Source: Deltaproteobacteria bacterium
GTDB lineage: Bacteria; Myxococcota; Kuafuiibacteriia; Kuafuiibacteriales; Kuafuiibacteriaceae
Assembly (NCBI GenBank): GCA_011526105.1
Contig: WYAZ01000101.1
Span: 1-37,772 of the forward strand
DNA length: 37,772 nt
Reading direction: 5' to 3'
Shown: in pieces, positions 1 through 8,581 of the stretch
How the letters are laid out: each line of letters starts with the position of its first letter
Position numbering within the stretch: position 1 is the first letter of the stretch
Notes under the pieces: model-generated
Databases searched by the model: none
What the model saw: the letters and a program-made list of their open reading frames with translations, nothing else
Told to the model about the DNA's origin: nothing
Translations under genes and position numbers: made by a program

Positions 1-1
1 C

Positions 2-214
2 GACGCGACCTCGCAGGCGGTCGGGGAGGTGTTCGGCGCGGACTCGGATCCAACCTCCGTCTCGATGACCATCGAGGGGGATATGGCCAAGGTGATGCTC
101 GACTCCGGCGAAGAGCCGGAGCTCTATCGCGCATCTCAAAACCCCCACGGTCGCGATTTGGGCCGATACGCGGCGGCCCGCCCTGTTGGGCCTCCTCGCG
201 TTATCGCAGGATAG
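2..214 (+). CDS. 3' end of an unidentified gene (5' end outside window)
   Basis: The frame is open from the left edge to a TAG at 212-214 and gives about 70 residues. No family is recognised. The first 40 or so residues are acidic and ordinary (for example SMTIEGDMAKVML). The last 26 codons, from about position 134, are read through the inverted-repeat element at 119-295, so the tail (ending PPRVIAG) is probably repeat sequence that replaced the original C-terminus. The gene is convergent with the iron-sulfur protein at 294-797. I see reading-frame continuity but no motif, so the call is moderate at best. Confidence 0.4.
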   Translation, partial: DATSQAVGEVFGADSDPTSVSMTIEGDMAKVMLDSGEEPELYRASQNPHGRDLGRYAAARPVGPPRVIAG

Positions 215-295
215 CGCATTCGTCGGCCCGCCTTGCGGGCCTCGCGTCTTGGCCGTCTCGCTCGGTCGGGGGTTTTGAGATGAGCGCTAGAGCTC
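119..295. repeat. 177-bp inverted-repeat element between two convergent genes
   Basis: Arms at 119-146 and 268-295 match as an inverted repeat at 26 of 28 positions, including a perfect 13-bp core at 134-146 / 268-280 (an AAAACCCCC block against GGGGGTTTT). The interior holds two GC-rich hairpins: 225-241 (7-bp perfect stem, loop CTT) and 175-192 (GGCCC/GGGCC). The left arm lies inside the end of the upstream-strand gene and the right arm reaches the stop codon of the iron-sulfur gene. It could be a MITE-like or REP-like dispersed element, or a very large bidirectional terminator. No second copy was noticed in this window. Confidence 0.65.
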
Positions 296-797
296 AGCCC
301 GTCTTCTTCGTCGCCGCGTTCGCTTCTCGCTGAAGCGACTGCGCTCTCTCCACTGCCTCGAAGATCTTCGTGTAGCCGGTGCAGCGGCAGAGGTTTCCGG
401 AGAGCGCGAGCTTGGTGTCCTCGAGCGTGGCGTCGGGCTTCTCGTCGAGCAGCGCGCGCGCCGAGAGCATCATCCCGCTCTGACAGAAGCCGCACTGAAG
501 TGCACCGCACTCATCAAAGGCGTCCTGAACCGGATCGAGCACGCCGGCGGCACCGAGGCCTTCGATCGTCGTGACGCGCCGACCACGCGCCGCGACCAGG
601 AGCGTCAGACAAGACAGCTTGGGTTCTCCATCGACGAGCACCGTGCACGCGCCGCAGTCGCCTTTGTCGCAGCCTTGTTTGGTGCCGGTGAGGCGCTGCT
701 CGTAGCGGAGCCCCTCGAGGAGGGTCCAATGTGCGGGGGCCGCGACCTCGACCGGGTCGCCGTTGAGCTCGAACGCCACGATGGTCTTCGTCACCAC
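294..797 (-). CDS. (2Fe-2S) small subunit, xanthine dehydrogenase/CO dehydrogenase family
   Basis: The 167-residue protein starts at GTG 797, with a second GTG one codon on. An N-terminal ferredoxin-type domain carries C43, C48, C51 and C63 (plant-type [2Fe-2S]). A C-terminal four-helix domain carries C102, C105, C137 and C139 (QCGFC and LCRCTGY). In molybdenum hydroxylases these two clusters pass electrons between the molybdopterin site and FAD or an external acceptor. Length and motif order fit CoxS/IorA-type subunits. The large Mo-binding subunit is not next door: downstream is the inverted-repeat element and a convergent gene, upstream a small secreted protein. It is therefore an orphan subunit here, and its substrate cannot be told. 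Confidence 0.9.
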   Translation of the reverse strand: MVTKTIVAFELNGDPVEVAAPAHWTLLEGLRYEQRLTGTKQGCDKGDCGACTVLVDGEPKLSCLTLLVAARGRRVTTIEGLGAAGVLDPVQDAFDECGALQCGFCQSGMMLSARALLDEKPDATLEDTKLALSGNLCRCTGYTKIFEAVERAQSLQREANAATKKTG

Positions 798-883
798 GCG
801 CAGGCTAGCGAGTTTGGGCCCGCCGGCTCAAGTCGATTTGGGAGGTTCCCTGGATGAGAACCCTGGCCTGGATCCGGTGAGTG

Positions 884-1291
884 TCAGTGCTTGGCCGGAA
901 TGCTGTCTTCGATGACTTTGCGGAGCTTCTCGTTGGGCTCCTGCGCGGCGTTACACGCGGCTTCGGGATCGGTCGCCCCCACGTAGAACTCCATGAAGCG
1001 CTGGCATCCGCGAGGGTCGAGCTTCATGAGCGCGCGTACGCCGACCATGACCGCGTCGATCCGCGCCGCCTTCTTGTCGCCGCGTTGCTCGATCTGACAG
1101 GCGCTCTCGAACTGACCCATGTTCTCGTCTTGACCGTAGGATGTGCGGTTCTGAGTCAGGTAGCTCGCGACCGCCCGATGCCACTTGAGCATGCAGTCTT
1201 CGAGATCGCGTGCCTCCGCGGCCGGGCTGGCCATCAGGAAAGCGAGTGAACAGATGAGGCCCAAGCTCAGGCCAATTCGACGTTTCTGCAT
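884..1291 (-). CDS. Small secreted protein of unknown function
   Basis: The predicted product has 135 residues. I chose ATG 1291 because it begins a classic signal peptide (MQKRRIGLSLGLICSLAFLM, cleavage probably after AEA near residue 26) and has GGAG about 8 bases upstream; the longer frame adds only an unlikely Arg/Ser-rich stretch that runs into the next gene. The mature part is about 109 residues with four cysteines (DC, AC, GC, AC contexts), suggesting two disulfides and an export destination. It follows the SDR gene by 19 bp on the same strand and may be co-transcribed with it. No family recognised. Confidence 0.65.
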   Translation of the reverse strand: MQKRRIGLSLGLICSLAFLMASPAAEARDLEDCMLKWHRAVASYLTQNRTSYGQDENMGQFESACQIEQRGDKKAARIDAVMVGVRALMKLDPRGCQRFMEFYVGATDPEAACNAAQEPNEKLRKVIEDSIPAKH

Positions 1292-1310
1292 CGTGTGTCT
1301 CCGACCATCG

Positions 1311-2276
1311 TCATTCCCGGTGTCCAAGGACCGACCGGATCGTCTCAACGAGACCGTATTGTGGCTCGAACCCAAGGACTCGTCGAGCTAACGACCCGTC
1401 GACCACGCAGTTGAACTGGATGTGGCGGATCTCGGGCGCCGGAAAACCGGTCGCGTGGAAGCGAAAAGCCCGATCCAAGAGCGCTCGCGCCACCGGACCG
1501 GGGACAGACCGGGTTTTCCTGCCCAGGACCTGCAGGACTCGAGACAGCGGCGCCGCCTCCGGCCCCACCACGTTGAACACCCCCCGGATGCCGGGCGCCA
1601 GGGCACGCATCAAGGCGGCGACCGCGTCGGATTCGTGGATGAGCTGGATCATGGGATCGAAGCCCGAGATCACCCAAGGTCGTTCGAGCCGAAGGTAGTT
1701 CGACGGCGCGTTCTTCACGCGCGGCCCCACGATGTGAACGGGCCGTAGCAGCACGGTCTCAATCCCGGGCTGCTTGTAGAAGAAGCTCTGGGCGAGCTGA
1801 TCGACCGCCACCAGATCTCGAATGTTGGGAAAGCCGTCGGCGCCGAGCAACGGCGCGTCCTCGGTGAGGAAGTGCGAGTTGTCGGGGTGCGGCCCGTAGA
1901 TGTTGGCGCTCGACAGGAACACGAGCTTTGGAACCTGGTGCTTCGCGACCAACTCGAGGAGACGCTGCGTCCCCACCACGTTGAAGCGGTAGCCCTCCTC
2001 GCTCGCTCTCGGGTTGTGCACGATGCCCAGGTGCACGACCGCGCGGACGTCGTAGCGGCGGAACAGGTCCTCGACGGGGCGGAGACGCAGATCGGTGCGA
2101 ACATGCGTGACGTCTTTGGGAAGGCCGCGAACAGGACGACGATCGACCGCGACCACTCGGTGTTCGCGGTGAAGGGACTGCACAAAGAAACGACCAAAGC
2201 GGCCGGCGGCGCCCGTGGCCAGAACAACCGGGATCCGTTCTTCGATCGGTCTAGAGGGTCGCGCGGAGAGGCTCAT
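1311..2276 (-). CDS. NAD-dependent epimerase/dehydratase-family (extended SDR) protein, atypical active site
   Basis: The product has 321 residues from ATG 2276, which lies 4 bp after the acyltransferase stop; the longer frame would overlap that gene. The N-terminus has the Rossmann dinucleotide motif TGAAGRFG (residues 21-28), followed by the usual extended-SDR pattern, including SSANIYG and a VLLRPVHIVGP segment. The canonical YxxxK is not visible: where it should lie the sequence reads RDLVAVDQLAQ. It is therefore probably an atypical SDR that binds nucleotide but has altered or no redox chemistry. Its partner is the PlsC-like gene just upstream. A similar SDR/acyltransferase pair occurs in mycobacteria (from memory, Rv0501/Rv0502; not checked), suggesting a lipid or envelope role. 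Confidence 0.8.
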   Translation of the reverse strand: MSLSARPSRPIEERIPVVLATGAAGRFGRFFVQSLHREHRVVAVDRRPVRGLPKDVTHVRTDLRLRPVEDLFRRYDVRAVVHLGIVHNPRASEEGYRFNVVGTQRLLELVAKHQVPKLVFLSSANIYGPHPDNSHFLTEDAPLLGADGFPNIRDLVAVDQLAQSFFYKQPGIETVLLRPVHIVGPRVKNAPSNYLRLERPWVISGFDPMIQLIHESDAVAALMRALAPGIRGVFNVVGPEAAPLSRVLQVLGRKTRSVPGPVARALLDRAFRFHATGFPAPEIRHIQFNCVVDGSLARRVLGFEPQYGLVETIRSVLGHRE

Positions 2277-2280
2277 GCGC

Positions 2281-3150
2281 TCACCGAAAGATCCCCTCTC
2301 GCTCGGACAGGCCGCGCTCGAGCAACGCGGTGATGGCCTCGCGTACCTGCTCCACCCGCTCCTGAATGAACGCATCCTCCTCGTCCCCATCCCCATCGAA
2401 AGTCATCGGCGTTCCGAAGTAGATGCGATAGCGCGTGGGCAAGGGCGCGAGGCCGAGCGGTCCGAGCAGCGGGAAGGTCGGGGTCACGGGGAACGAAGGG
2501 GTGTGCAGCAGCTTGGCCAGGGGTTTGATGTTGTAGAAGGCCGGAGACTGCTCCTCCGCGCCGACCACGCCGATGGGTACGATGGGCGTCTTGGTCTCGA
2601 GGGCGAGCCGCATGAAACCGCCGCCGAAGCGCTCGAGCTGGTAACGTCGATCGATCGTCTTGGAGATACCTCGAGCGCCCTCCGGAAAGACGAGAATCGC
2701 CTCGTCTCGCTCGAGGAGACGCCGGCAGTTGTCGGGCGTGCCGACGACCTGCCCAACTCGAGCAAAGAACACCGACAGGAACGGGAGACGGGGCACGAAC
2801 TTCTCCACCATCGAGCGCACGACTCGAGGTGGATCGCGATCGAAGACCAGCGCAGCGCCGATCATCATCCCATCGAAGGGGAGCTGACCGCTGTGGTTGC
2901 TCACGAGAAGCGCTCGGCCCGACGGCACGTTCTCGATCCCGTAGGTCAGGACTCGGAAGTAGTGGCGATAGAGCACCTCGAGGGGGACCGCCGCGTATTT
3001 CACGGTCTCCGGGTCGAAACCGAAGGGGTCCACCCCCAGCTCGCCGAGCTCGGCGGTCATCCTCGCCATGCGCGTGCGGAGGTCGTTCGAGACCAAGCGC
3101 CGGGCCAGGCGTCGGCGGCGGGAGGGTCGGCCTCGCGGGATCAACTCCAT
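2281..3150 (-). CDS. Lysophospholipid acyltransferase family protein (PlsC-like)
   Basis: The product has 289 residues. Motif I of glycerolipid acyltransferases is seen as NHSGQLPFDG (N85, H86, D93), in the longer-spaced H-X6-D form found in a PlsC subfamily. Motif III is FPEG (155-158), within a region AILVFPEGARG. The C-terminal half has the VPIGVVGAEE segment expected after the catalytic core. The N-terminus is strongly basic (several Arg in residues 6-18) with no clear signal peptide, consistent with peripheral membrane attachment. The likely reaction is transfer of an acyl chain to a lysophospholipid or related hydroxyl. It is the first gene of a minus-strand unit with the SDR, and is divergent from the TPR gene across 156 bp. 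Confidence 0.88.
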   Translation of the reverse strand: MELIPRGRPSRRRRLARRLVSNDLRTRMARMTAELGELGVDPFGFDPETVKYAAVPLEVLYRHYFRVLTYGIENVPSGRALLVSNHSGQLPFDGMMIGAALVFDRDPPRVVRSMVEKFVPRLPFLSVFFARVGQVVGTPDNCRRLLERDEAILVFPEGARGISKTIDRRYQLERFGGGFMRLALETKTPIVPIGVVGAEEQSPAFYNIKPLAKLLHTPSFPVTPTFPLLGPLGLAPLPTRYRIYFGTPMTFDGDGDEEDAFIQERVEQVREAITALLERGLSEREGIFR

Positions 3151-3306
3151 GCCCGCGAGACGCTAGACCGGAACCGGCCCGAATGCAGCAGGTCAAATGC
3201 CCACTCTCGACCACCTTGGACGACACCCGCTAAACCCGGACCGGATGCGGACCTCCCACGCAGGAACTTGCTGCGCCCTCGCAGAAGCCCCTAAGCTCAA
3301 CACGAC

Positions 3307-5403
3307 GTGCATCGGCACTCTCAGCTCGAGGAGGCCGCCAACTACGTGCGCCGAGCGGATTTCGCGCGGGCCATCGACGTTTATCGCTCGGTGCTCTCCG
3401 CGGATCCGGACAACGCGGACGTGCGTGCGGCCTTGGCAGACGCCTACTTCCGGTCGGGCAACCGGGAGCGCGCCTTTCACCACTTCCACAGGGCCGCGAC
3501 CCTCTACATGAACCGCTCGGCCATCGAGCGCGCCCTCTCGATGCTCCAAAGCGCCAACGGGGTGTCGCCCAACGAGCCTGACATCCTGTTTCGGACCGCC
3601 GAATGCCTTAAGTCGCTCGGTCGGTCGGACGCCATGCGAGAGCCCCTCTTGGCCCTGGTGCAGGCCGCACGCTCGAAGGGCGACCGCCGGCGGCTCTGGG
3701 CCTTGGAAGAACTCACCCAGATGTTTCCGGAGGACGTGCATCTCGCGGAGCAGTACGCCGAGACGCTCGGGGAGGCCGAGCGGCTCGGAGAGGCGGTTCA
3801 TCTGTACAAGCAGGTGGCGAGCTGCTTCGACTCCGCTTCACCCGACTTCGCGCGACTCCTCGCGCGGGCCGCCGTCGTGGCCGCCCCGCAGCTCGAGCTG
3901 GCGGTGGAGGTCGCAAAGTTCGCGGTGGCCAATGGTCACGCGCGCGAGGCGCTGAACATGCTGGTGCCCCACTACGAGGAGCGCCCCGAGCACATCCCGG
4001 TCCTCGAGACCCTGCTCACCGCGTTGTCGGCCATCGGCGCGATGGACAAGATCATCCCGGCGCGGATCGAGCTGATCAAGGCGCGCATTCGCCTCAACCA
4101 ACGCCCTCAGGGCCTGCACGACGTCGCCGAGCTCGTTCAGGTCGCGCCCCGTCATGCACAGGCCCTCGAGGTCGCGGCCCACGCCTACTCGCTCTTCGGT
4201 GAGGCAGGGTCGTCCAAAGAGACCTGGCGGATCGTACTGCGACTCGCGGCCGAGACCGGGCTGAGAGCAGAGTGTGATCGCGCCGTACTTGCGATCCTCA
4301 AGCTCGACCCCGATGACGAAGAAGCCCTCGGGATCGGCGCGAAGTCGCTGCACGAGAGCGGCCGCTCTGCCGAAGCAGCCGCGCTCGAAAAACGCCTGCA
4401 AGGCCTGCGAGATCGCCCGAGGTCCCGGCCACGTGCCAGCGACTCCTCCCCTTCCGGGGAGCTGAGACGCCAGCTCGCTCGGATCAAACCGATCGCAGAC
4501 TCCGCCCCACCTGTCGCCGCGGCGCGCCCCGTGAGTCGCGCCACCTCCAAACTTCAGGCGCCGGTCCTCCCGCGCGATGAGCCCTTCGAGGAAGCCACGC
4601 ACACCGAGCCCACCACCGGCACGATGGTGCTCACCGATGACGACTTCGTCGAGGTGACCGATGATCCGGGGGCGGATCGGAGGACCCAGGAGAGTGCGCC
4701 CGCCTTCGTCTTCGATGCAAGCGAGGATGAGTCGACCGTCGGCGCCGAGTCAGCCGCACCGAGCGCACGAGCTCAGGCCTCGGTCGCCGCCGATCCCGTC
4801 GGACCCATCAACGCGAGACTCCGCCGAGTCACCAACACGCAACTCGCCACCACCGACGAGGTGGAGGCGATCATGCGTGTGGCCGAGCAGCTCGGTGAAG
4901 AGCCCGCGCTCGATGGCGAACTTCTCGTCGAGGACGAAGCGACGATGGGAGTCCTACCGGACGAAGAACAGACGATGTCGCCCGAGTCCGATGGCGGATT
5001 CCAGGCCCACAACCTGAGGCACGTCTCGACCGGGGGGTTCATGGCCGAGAACCCGCGGAACGTCTCGAGCGGTGGCTTTGCGCCCGACAGCCCGGCCTTT
5101 GGGGCTGGAAAGCCACCGGCCCGAGGGAGCAGCCAAGCGACCTATTACGGCCTCGAAGATCCCCCAGCCCGGGCGCCGGCCTCGCGCGCCCGACCGCCGG
5201 AGGAGGTGGAGGTGGATCTCGAGGACGCCTTCGAGGTTCCGGTCGAGGAGCTACGATTCGGCGCCGAAGAAGTGACGTCGAGGCTGGATCCGGTGGGAGT
5301 GCCTGCTCCGACGGGCGCACCCGCCAAGCCACGTCGCGGCTCCTTGGTCGCGGATCTGGTCGAGGAGACCGAGGTCTTTCCTAGCATTCCGATCAAGCGA
5401 TGA
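3307..5403 (+). CDS. TPR-repeat protein with long acidic disordered tail
   Basis: The product has 698 residues from GTG 3307; the start is uncertain because no good ribosome-binding site is seen. Residues 1 to about 380 are helical tetratricopeptide-like repeats (for example RADFARAIDVYRSVLSADPD, then ALADAYFRSGNRERAF), a protein-interaction scaffold. The rest, about 390-698, is Pro/Glu/Asp-rich and probably disordered. It contains short repeated motifs: TGTMVLTDDDFVEV, and three copies of a GGF-plus-about-10-residue unit near residues 560-590 (GGFQAHNLRHVS, GGFMAENPRNVS, GGFAPDSP). There is no signal peptide, so it is likely cytoplasmic. The pepQ gene follows after 37 bp. The partner proteins are unknown. 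Confidence 0.8.
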   Translation: MHRHSQLEEAANYVRRADFARAIDVYRSVLSADPDNADVRAALADAYFRSGNRERAFHHFHRAATLYMNRSAIERALSMLQSANGVSPNEPDILFRTAECLKSLGRSDAMREPLLALVQAARSKGDRRRLWALEELTQMFPEDVHLAEQYAETLGEAERLGEAVHLYKQVASCFDSASPDFARLLARAAVVAAPQLELAVEVAKFAVANGHAREALNMLVPHYEERPEHIPVLETLLTALSAIGAMDKIIPARIELIKARIRLNQRPQGLHDVAELVQVAPRHAQALEVAAHAYSLFGEAGSSKETWRIVLRLAAETGLRAECDRAVLAILKLDPDDEEALGIGAKSLHESGRSAEAAALEKRLQGLRDRPRSRPRASDSSPSGELRRQLARIKPIADSAPPVAAARPVSRATSKLQAPVLPRDEPFEEATHTEPTTGTMVLTDDDFVEVTDDPGADRRTQESAPAFVFDASEDESTVGAESAAPSARAQASVAADPVGPINARLRRVTNTQLATTDEVEAIMRVAEQLGEEPALDGELLVEDEATMGVLPDEEQTMSPESDGGFQAHNLRHVSTGGFMAENPRNVSSGGFAPDSPAFGAGKPPARGSSQATYYGLEDPPARAPASRARPPEEVEVDLEDAFEVPVEELRFGAEEVTSRLDPVGVPAPTGAPAKPRRGSLVADLVEETEVFPSIPIKR

Positions 5404-5440
5404 CTTGACGCGTGGCAGCGCGCTTCCGAGGCTGGCCAGC

Positions 5441-6766
5441 ATGCCGATCGATGTCGACGCCAGCTACGAGGCACACTTTCGAGAGATTGAGACGCGCGCA
5501 CATGACGCGCTGGCAGCGAGCGGCTTCGACACCGTCGTCATCCACTCGGGGTCCCACGTGCTTCGCTCGACCTTCGACGATCAAGACTGGCCCCTGCGAC
5601 CGGTGCCGGCCTTCAATCACTTCATTCACTGGCCGTCTCCCGATGCCTTCTTGGTCCTGTCGCAAGGGGCGCGCACTCGCCTCGGCTACGTCGAGCGAGA
5701 GTCTTTTTGGGAGGCCTCGTTCCGACCGGACTTGTCGCGTCTCGAGAGGCTTCTCGAGCCGGAGCCTCTGAAGTCCCGTGAGGCCGCACGCGGTCTGCTC
5801 CCTCCGGGCCGAGCCGCATTTGTCGGTCAAGACGTCGCCCTGAGCGCGGCCCTCGACCTCGGGGAACCGAATCCCGCGATCCTCCTCGAGCGGCTCGAAG
5901 ATGCCCGCGTGGAGAAGACGGAGTTCGAGATCGCGGCGCTTCGCGTCGCCACGCAAAGAGCGGTCGAAGGTCATCGCGCGGCAGAGAAGGCGTTCATGGC
6001 CGGCGAGCGCTCCGAGCTGGCGCTGCACCTCGTGTATCTGGGCGCCAGCAACCAGGACGCCTTCGACACGCCGTATCAGAACATCGTCGCGCTCGGTGAA
6101 GCCGCGGCCACGCTGCACTACATCCAGTATCAGGCGGCGGCGAAGTCGGGCGCGCGCTCGTTCCTCCTCGACGCCGGGGCCACGCACGAAGGCTACGCTT
6201 CGGACATCACGCGCACCCACGTTCAGGGCGGAGACGGCGCGGCCGATGAGTTCGCGGCCTTGGTACGGGGACTCGAGCGCGGCCAGCAGGCGCTGATCGC
6301 CTCGATTCGAGTGGGTGAGCCATTCGAGGGGCTGCACGACAACTCGCATGAACGCCTCGCGGGTCTGCTGCTCGAGTCCGGCATCGCCAAGAAGGGGACG
6401 AGCGCGGAGGCCCTCGTCGAATCGCGCGTGACGCGTGCGTTCTATCCGCACGGACTCGGTCACTCCCTCGGGATCCAGACCCACGACGTCGGCTGCCGGC
6501 GCACGCCGCCGGCCGAGTGGAACCCGTTCTTGCGCAACACTCGAACCATCGCTCCCGGCCAGGTCTTTACCATCGAGCCGGGCCTATATTTCATCGAGAG
6601 CCTTCTGGGTCCGGTGAGGAGCGGACCGCACAAAGAGCTCGTCGATTGGAGCAAGGTCGACGCGCTGAAGCCTTTCGGTGGGATTCGCATCGAGGACAAC
6701 GTGGTGGTGCGCGCGCAGGGGGTCGAGAACCTCACCCGGGATGCGTTCGGCGCGGCTCAGTTGTAA
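5441..6766 (+). CDS. pepQ: Xaa-Pro dipeptidase (prolidase)
   Basis: The product has 441 residues from ATG 5441 (E. coli PepQ is about 443); the frame opens further at TTG 5405, but the ATG matches the family's N-terminus. M24 family prolidase: all five dinuclear metal ligands are visible as D244 and D255 (DAGATHEGYASD), H341 (HGLGHSLG), E379 (IEPGLY) and E418 (RIEDN). The N-terminal domain has the family's HSGSHVLRSTFDDQDWPLRP-like segment. It hydrolyses Xaa-Pro dipeptides in the cytoplasm, and PepQ is also known to act on organophosphate triesters. It sits 37 bp after the TPR gene and is convergent with the lipoprotein at 6789. Confidence 0.95.
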   Translation: MPIDVDASYEAHFREIETRAHDALAASGFDTVVIHSGSHVLRSTFDDQDWPLRPVPAFNHFIHWPSPDAFLVLSQGARTRLGYVERESFWEASFRPDLSRLERLLEPEPLKSREAARGLLPPGRAAFVGQDVALSAALDLGEPNPAILLERLEDARVEKTEFEIAALRVATQRAVEGHRAAEKAFMAGERSELALHLVYLGASNQDAFDTPYQNIVALGEAAATLHYIQYQAAAKSGARSFLLDAGATHEGYASDITRTHVQGGDGAADEFAALVRGLERGQQALIASIRVGEPFEGLHDNSHERLAGLLLESGIAKKGTSAEALVESRVTRAFYPHGLGHSLGIQTHDVGCRRTPPAEWNPFLRNTRTIAPGQVFTIEPGLYFIESLLGPVRSGPHKELVDWSKVDALKPFGGIRIEDNVVVRAQGVENLTRDAFGAAQL

Positions 6767-6788
6767 CAGCGACCGCAGGCAGAGTCTC

Positions 6789-7376
6789 TCAAGGGTCATC
6801 GCAGAATCGACCGACGAGCTCCGCGGGACATTTCAGAAATCGCCACTGCCGCGAGGCGTGAATCCAGCCCCCCTCCCCGCCGACGCTGAGCACGTCCACC
6901 GACTGGCCGGGGGCGTGGTCCCACTCCACGGGCGCGTCGAAGTCGAGTCGTATCTCTCTGGCCACATCGTCGGTGCAGAGCCCGTCCACGCCGAGCACAC
7001 GCGGCCCATCGCTCCGCCACCGCGCCCCGAACTGACACCGCGGTCCGTCTTCGATGCAGCAGGCGTCGTCGTCGTCGTGACCGGGGCAGCTCTGACAGAC
7101 CTGGCCAACCTGAAGCTCGACCATGGGCGCTGCGCTACCGTTGGTGATTGTTTTCTCCACGCGCACGAGGCCGTTCTCTGTGAAGTTGTACCGAGTCGCT
7201 TCGTAGGGCACGCGCCAGGGCTCATCGAGGACCCACCGCCCAATGAAGCGAGGATCATGTTCTTCCGAGCCGGGAGCGGTCTCGAGGACGGGCGCCGAGA
7301 GTGCAATCACGTCCGCGACCTCGCAGGCGGCGGAGAAGATCGTCACCAGGGACGGTAGCCAGATCCAGCGGCTCAC
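6789..7376 (-). CDS. Putative lipoprotein, unknown function
   Basis: The product has 195 residues from GTG 7376, chosen because it places a hydrophobic segment (WIWLPSLVTIFSAAC) directly at the N-terminus with a lipobox FSAAC; the longer frame would run into the glycosyltransferase gene. The mature protein contains a Cys-rich stretch (VCQSCPGHDDDDACC) and ends with a WRFLKCPAEL segment, implying several disulfides. A RFIGRWVL-type segment near the start suggests a small beta-rich fold, but no family is recognised. It is the last gene of the long minus-strand operon and converges with pepQ (22-bp gap). Confidence 0.7.
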   Translation of the reverse strand: MSRWIWLPSLVTIFSAACEVADVIALSAPVLETAPGSEEHDPRFIGRWVLDEPWRVPYEATRYNFTENGLVRVEKTITNGSAAPMVELQVGQVCQSCPGHDDDDACCIEDGPRCQFGARWRSDGPRVLGVDGLCTDDVAREIRLDFDAPVEWDHAPGQSVDVLSVGGEGGWIHASRQWRFLKCPAELVGRFCDDP

Positions 7377-7467
7377 GCGCCGATTAGAGCACGAGCGCAG
7401 AGCGCGAGGAATCCGCGCACGACGGGTCGGTCGGGGACATCGTCCGAGGGGGCTCCGTGTACGCGGT

Positions 7468-8574
7468 TCAGTTGTAGCTACGGCCCTTCCACTCAATCCC
7501 GCGACGGCCCACATGGATCCACGCGCTCCGAAGGAGCAGATACGCCGCGATGATCGCCCCCACCGGCGCGAGCACCGCCGCCCGGGCGCGCGCCCCTCCT
7601 AGGTGTCGAAGGTAGATCTGAAAGCCCAAGATGAGGCCATACGCGAAGAGCCCCACCGGGAACCCACCGCACACCAGAGCCACGAGTGGAGCGGTCCCGA
7701 GCACCACCGCCAAGAGCGACCAAGACAGCGCGGCCGAGAGCTTGGAACCGACGAGGAGGTAGAGGTTCTTCGACCAGCCTTCGCGCATCTCGGCGAAGGA
7801 ATCGTACATGCGTGTGCTCGCCACGAGCCGACCGTCCGCGATGAGCAACCGATGACCGGCCGCCTTCACACGCTCCGCGAGACGAACATCCTCGAGCACT
7901 TCGCTCCGCACCGAGGCGTGGCCGCCGATCGACTCGTAAACCTCGCGCCGCACGAGAATGAGCTGTCCGTTCGCAAACGCGGTGGGATGCTCCGGCGTAT
8001 TCACCCACTCGGGGCGAAAGCGCGCGGTGATGATGGCCGCCACCGCGGGCATGACGATCTCCTCCAGAAGACTGTGCAGCTCGAGCTTGGGTAGAACCGA
8101 GATGAGGTCTGCGTTCGAGCTTCGCTGCAGCTCGAAGAGGCCCGCCAGCGCGCCGGGCTCGAGCACCACGTCCGCGTCCAAAAAGAGCAGCCATGGCGCG
8201 TCGGACTGCTCCGCTCGAACCGCCCCCTCGAGCGCCGCTGGCTTTCCGCAGGCTCCTGGCGGAGGCCCCCGTCCCGTCAACACGCGAAGTGAGGGCAGCT
8301 CGGGTCCGAGGCGCTCCAAGATGCGCGGCGTCTCGTCGGTGGACTGATCATCGACGACCACCATCCGAGTCAGACCGTCCTGAATCGCCAGGGCTCTCAA
8401 ACACTTTTCGATGACCGGCGCTTCGTCCCGTGCGGGCACAAAAGCACAGGTGGGCTCCGCGTCCCCGACCGCTGGACGAGCCACCGGAGTTCGCGCGATG
8501 CCGCGACGCGCCCTGAAGAAGACCACGCTCCAGAGGAGCACGAGGACCAGGGCGAGATGCTCGGGCCGGAACAA
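7468..8574 (-). CDS. Membrane glycosyltransferase family 2 (HpnB-like)
   Basis: The product has 368 residues from TTG 8574, 7 bp after the pmbA stop. One N-terminal hydrophobic segment (about 7-20) precedes a GT-A domain with VVVDDQSTD (D75/D76), the metal-binding DAD (133-135), and a GWSKN segment that takes the place of the QxxRW motif. Two or three C-terminal membrane segments follow, and the protein ends in GIEWKGRSY. This arrangement and ending match the hopanoid-associated glycosyltransferase HpnB group, so a sugar is probably transferred to a lipid at the inner face of the membrane. No hopanoid genes are in the window, so the acceptor is open. Confidence 0.87.
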   Translation of the reverse strand: MFRPEHLALVLVLLWSVVFFRARRGIARTPVARPAVGDAEPTCAFVPARDEAPVIEKCLRALAIQDGLTRMVVVDDQSTDETPRILERLGPELPSLRVLTGRGPPPGACGKPAALEGAVRAEQSDAPWLLFLDADVVLEPGALAGLFELQRSSNADLISVLPKLELHSLLEEIVMPAVAAIITARFRPEWVNTPEHPTAFANGQLILVRREVYESIGGHASVRSEVLEDVRLAERVKAAGHRLLIADGRLVASTRMYDSFAEMREGWSKNLYLLVGSKLSAALSWSLLAVVLGTAPLVALVCGGFPVGLFAYGLILGFQIYLRHLGGARARAAVLAPVGAIIAAYLLLRSAWIHVGRRGIEWKGRSYN

Positions 8575-8581
8575 GGCGCGA

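Noticed and set aside
136-510. 124-residue minus-strand frame ending RPKSRPWGF
   Set aside because: It overlaps the iron-sulfur gene in another frame and its tail is only the translated inverted-repeat element.
2215-3294. 359-residue plus-strand frame opposite the acyltransferase
   Set aside because: Arg/Glu/Gly-rich shadow composition; the minus strand carries the acyltransferase motifs.
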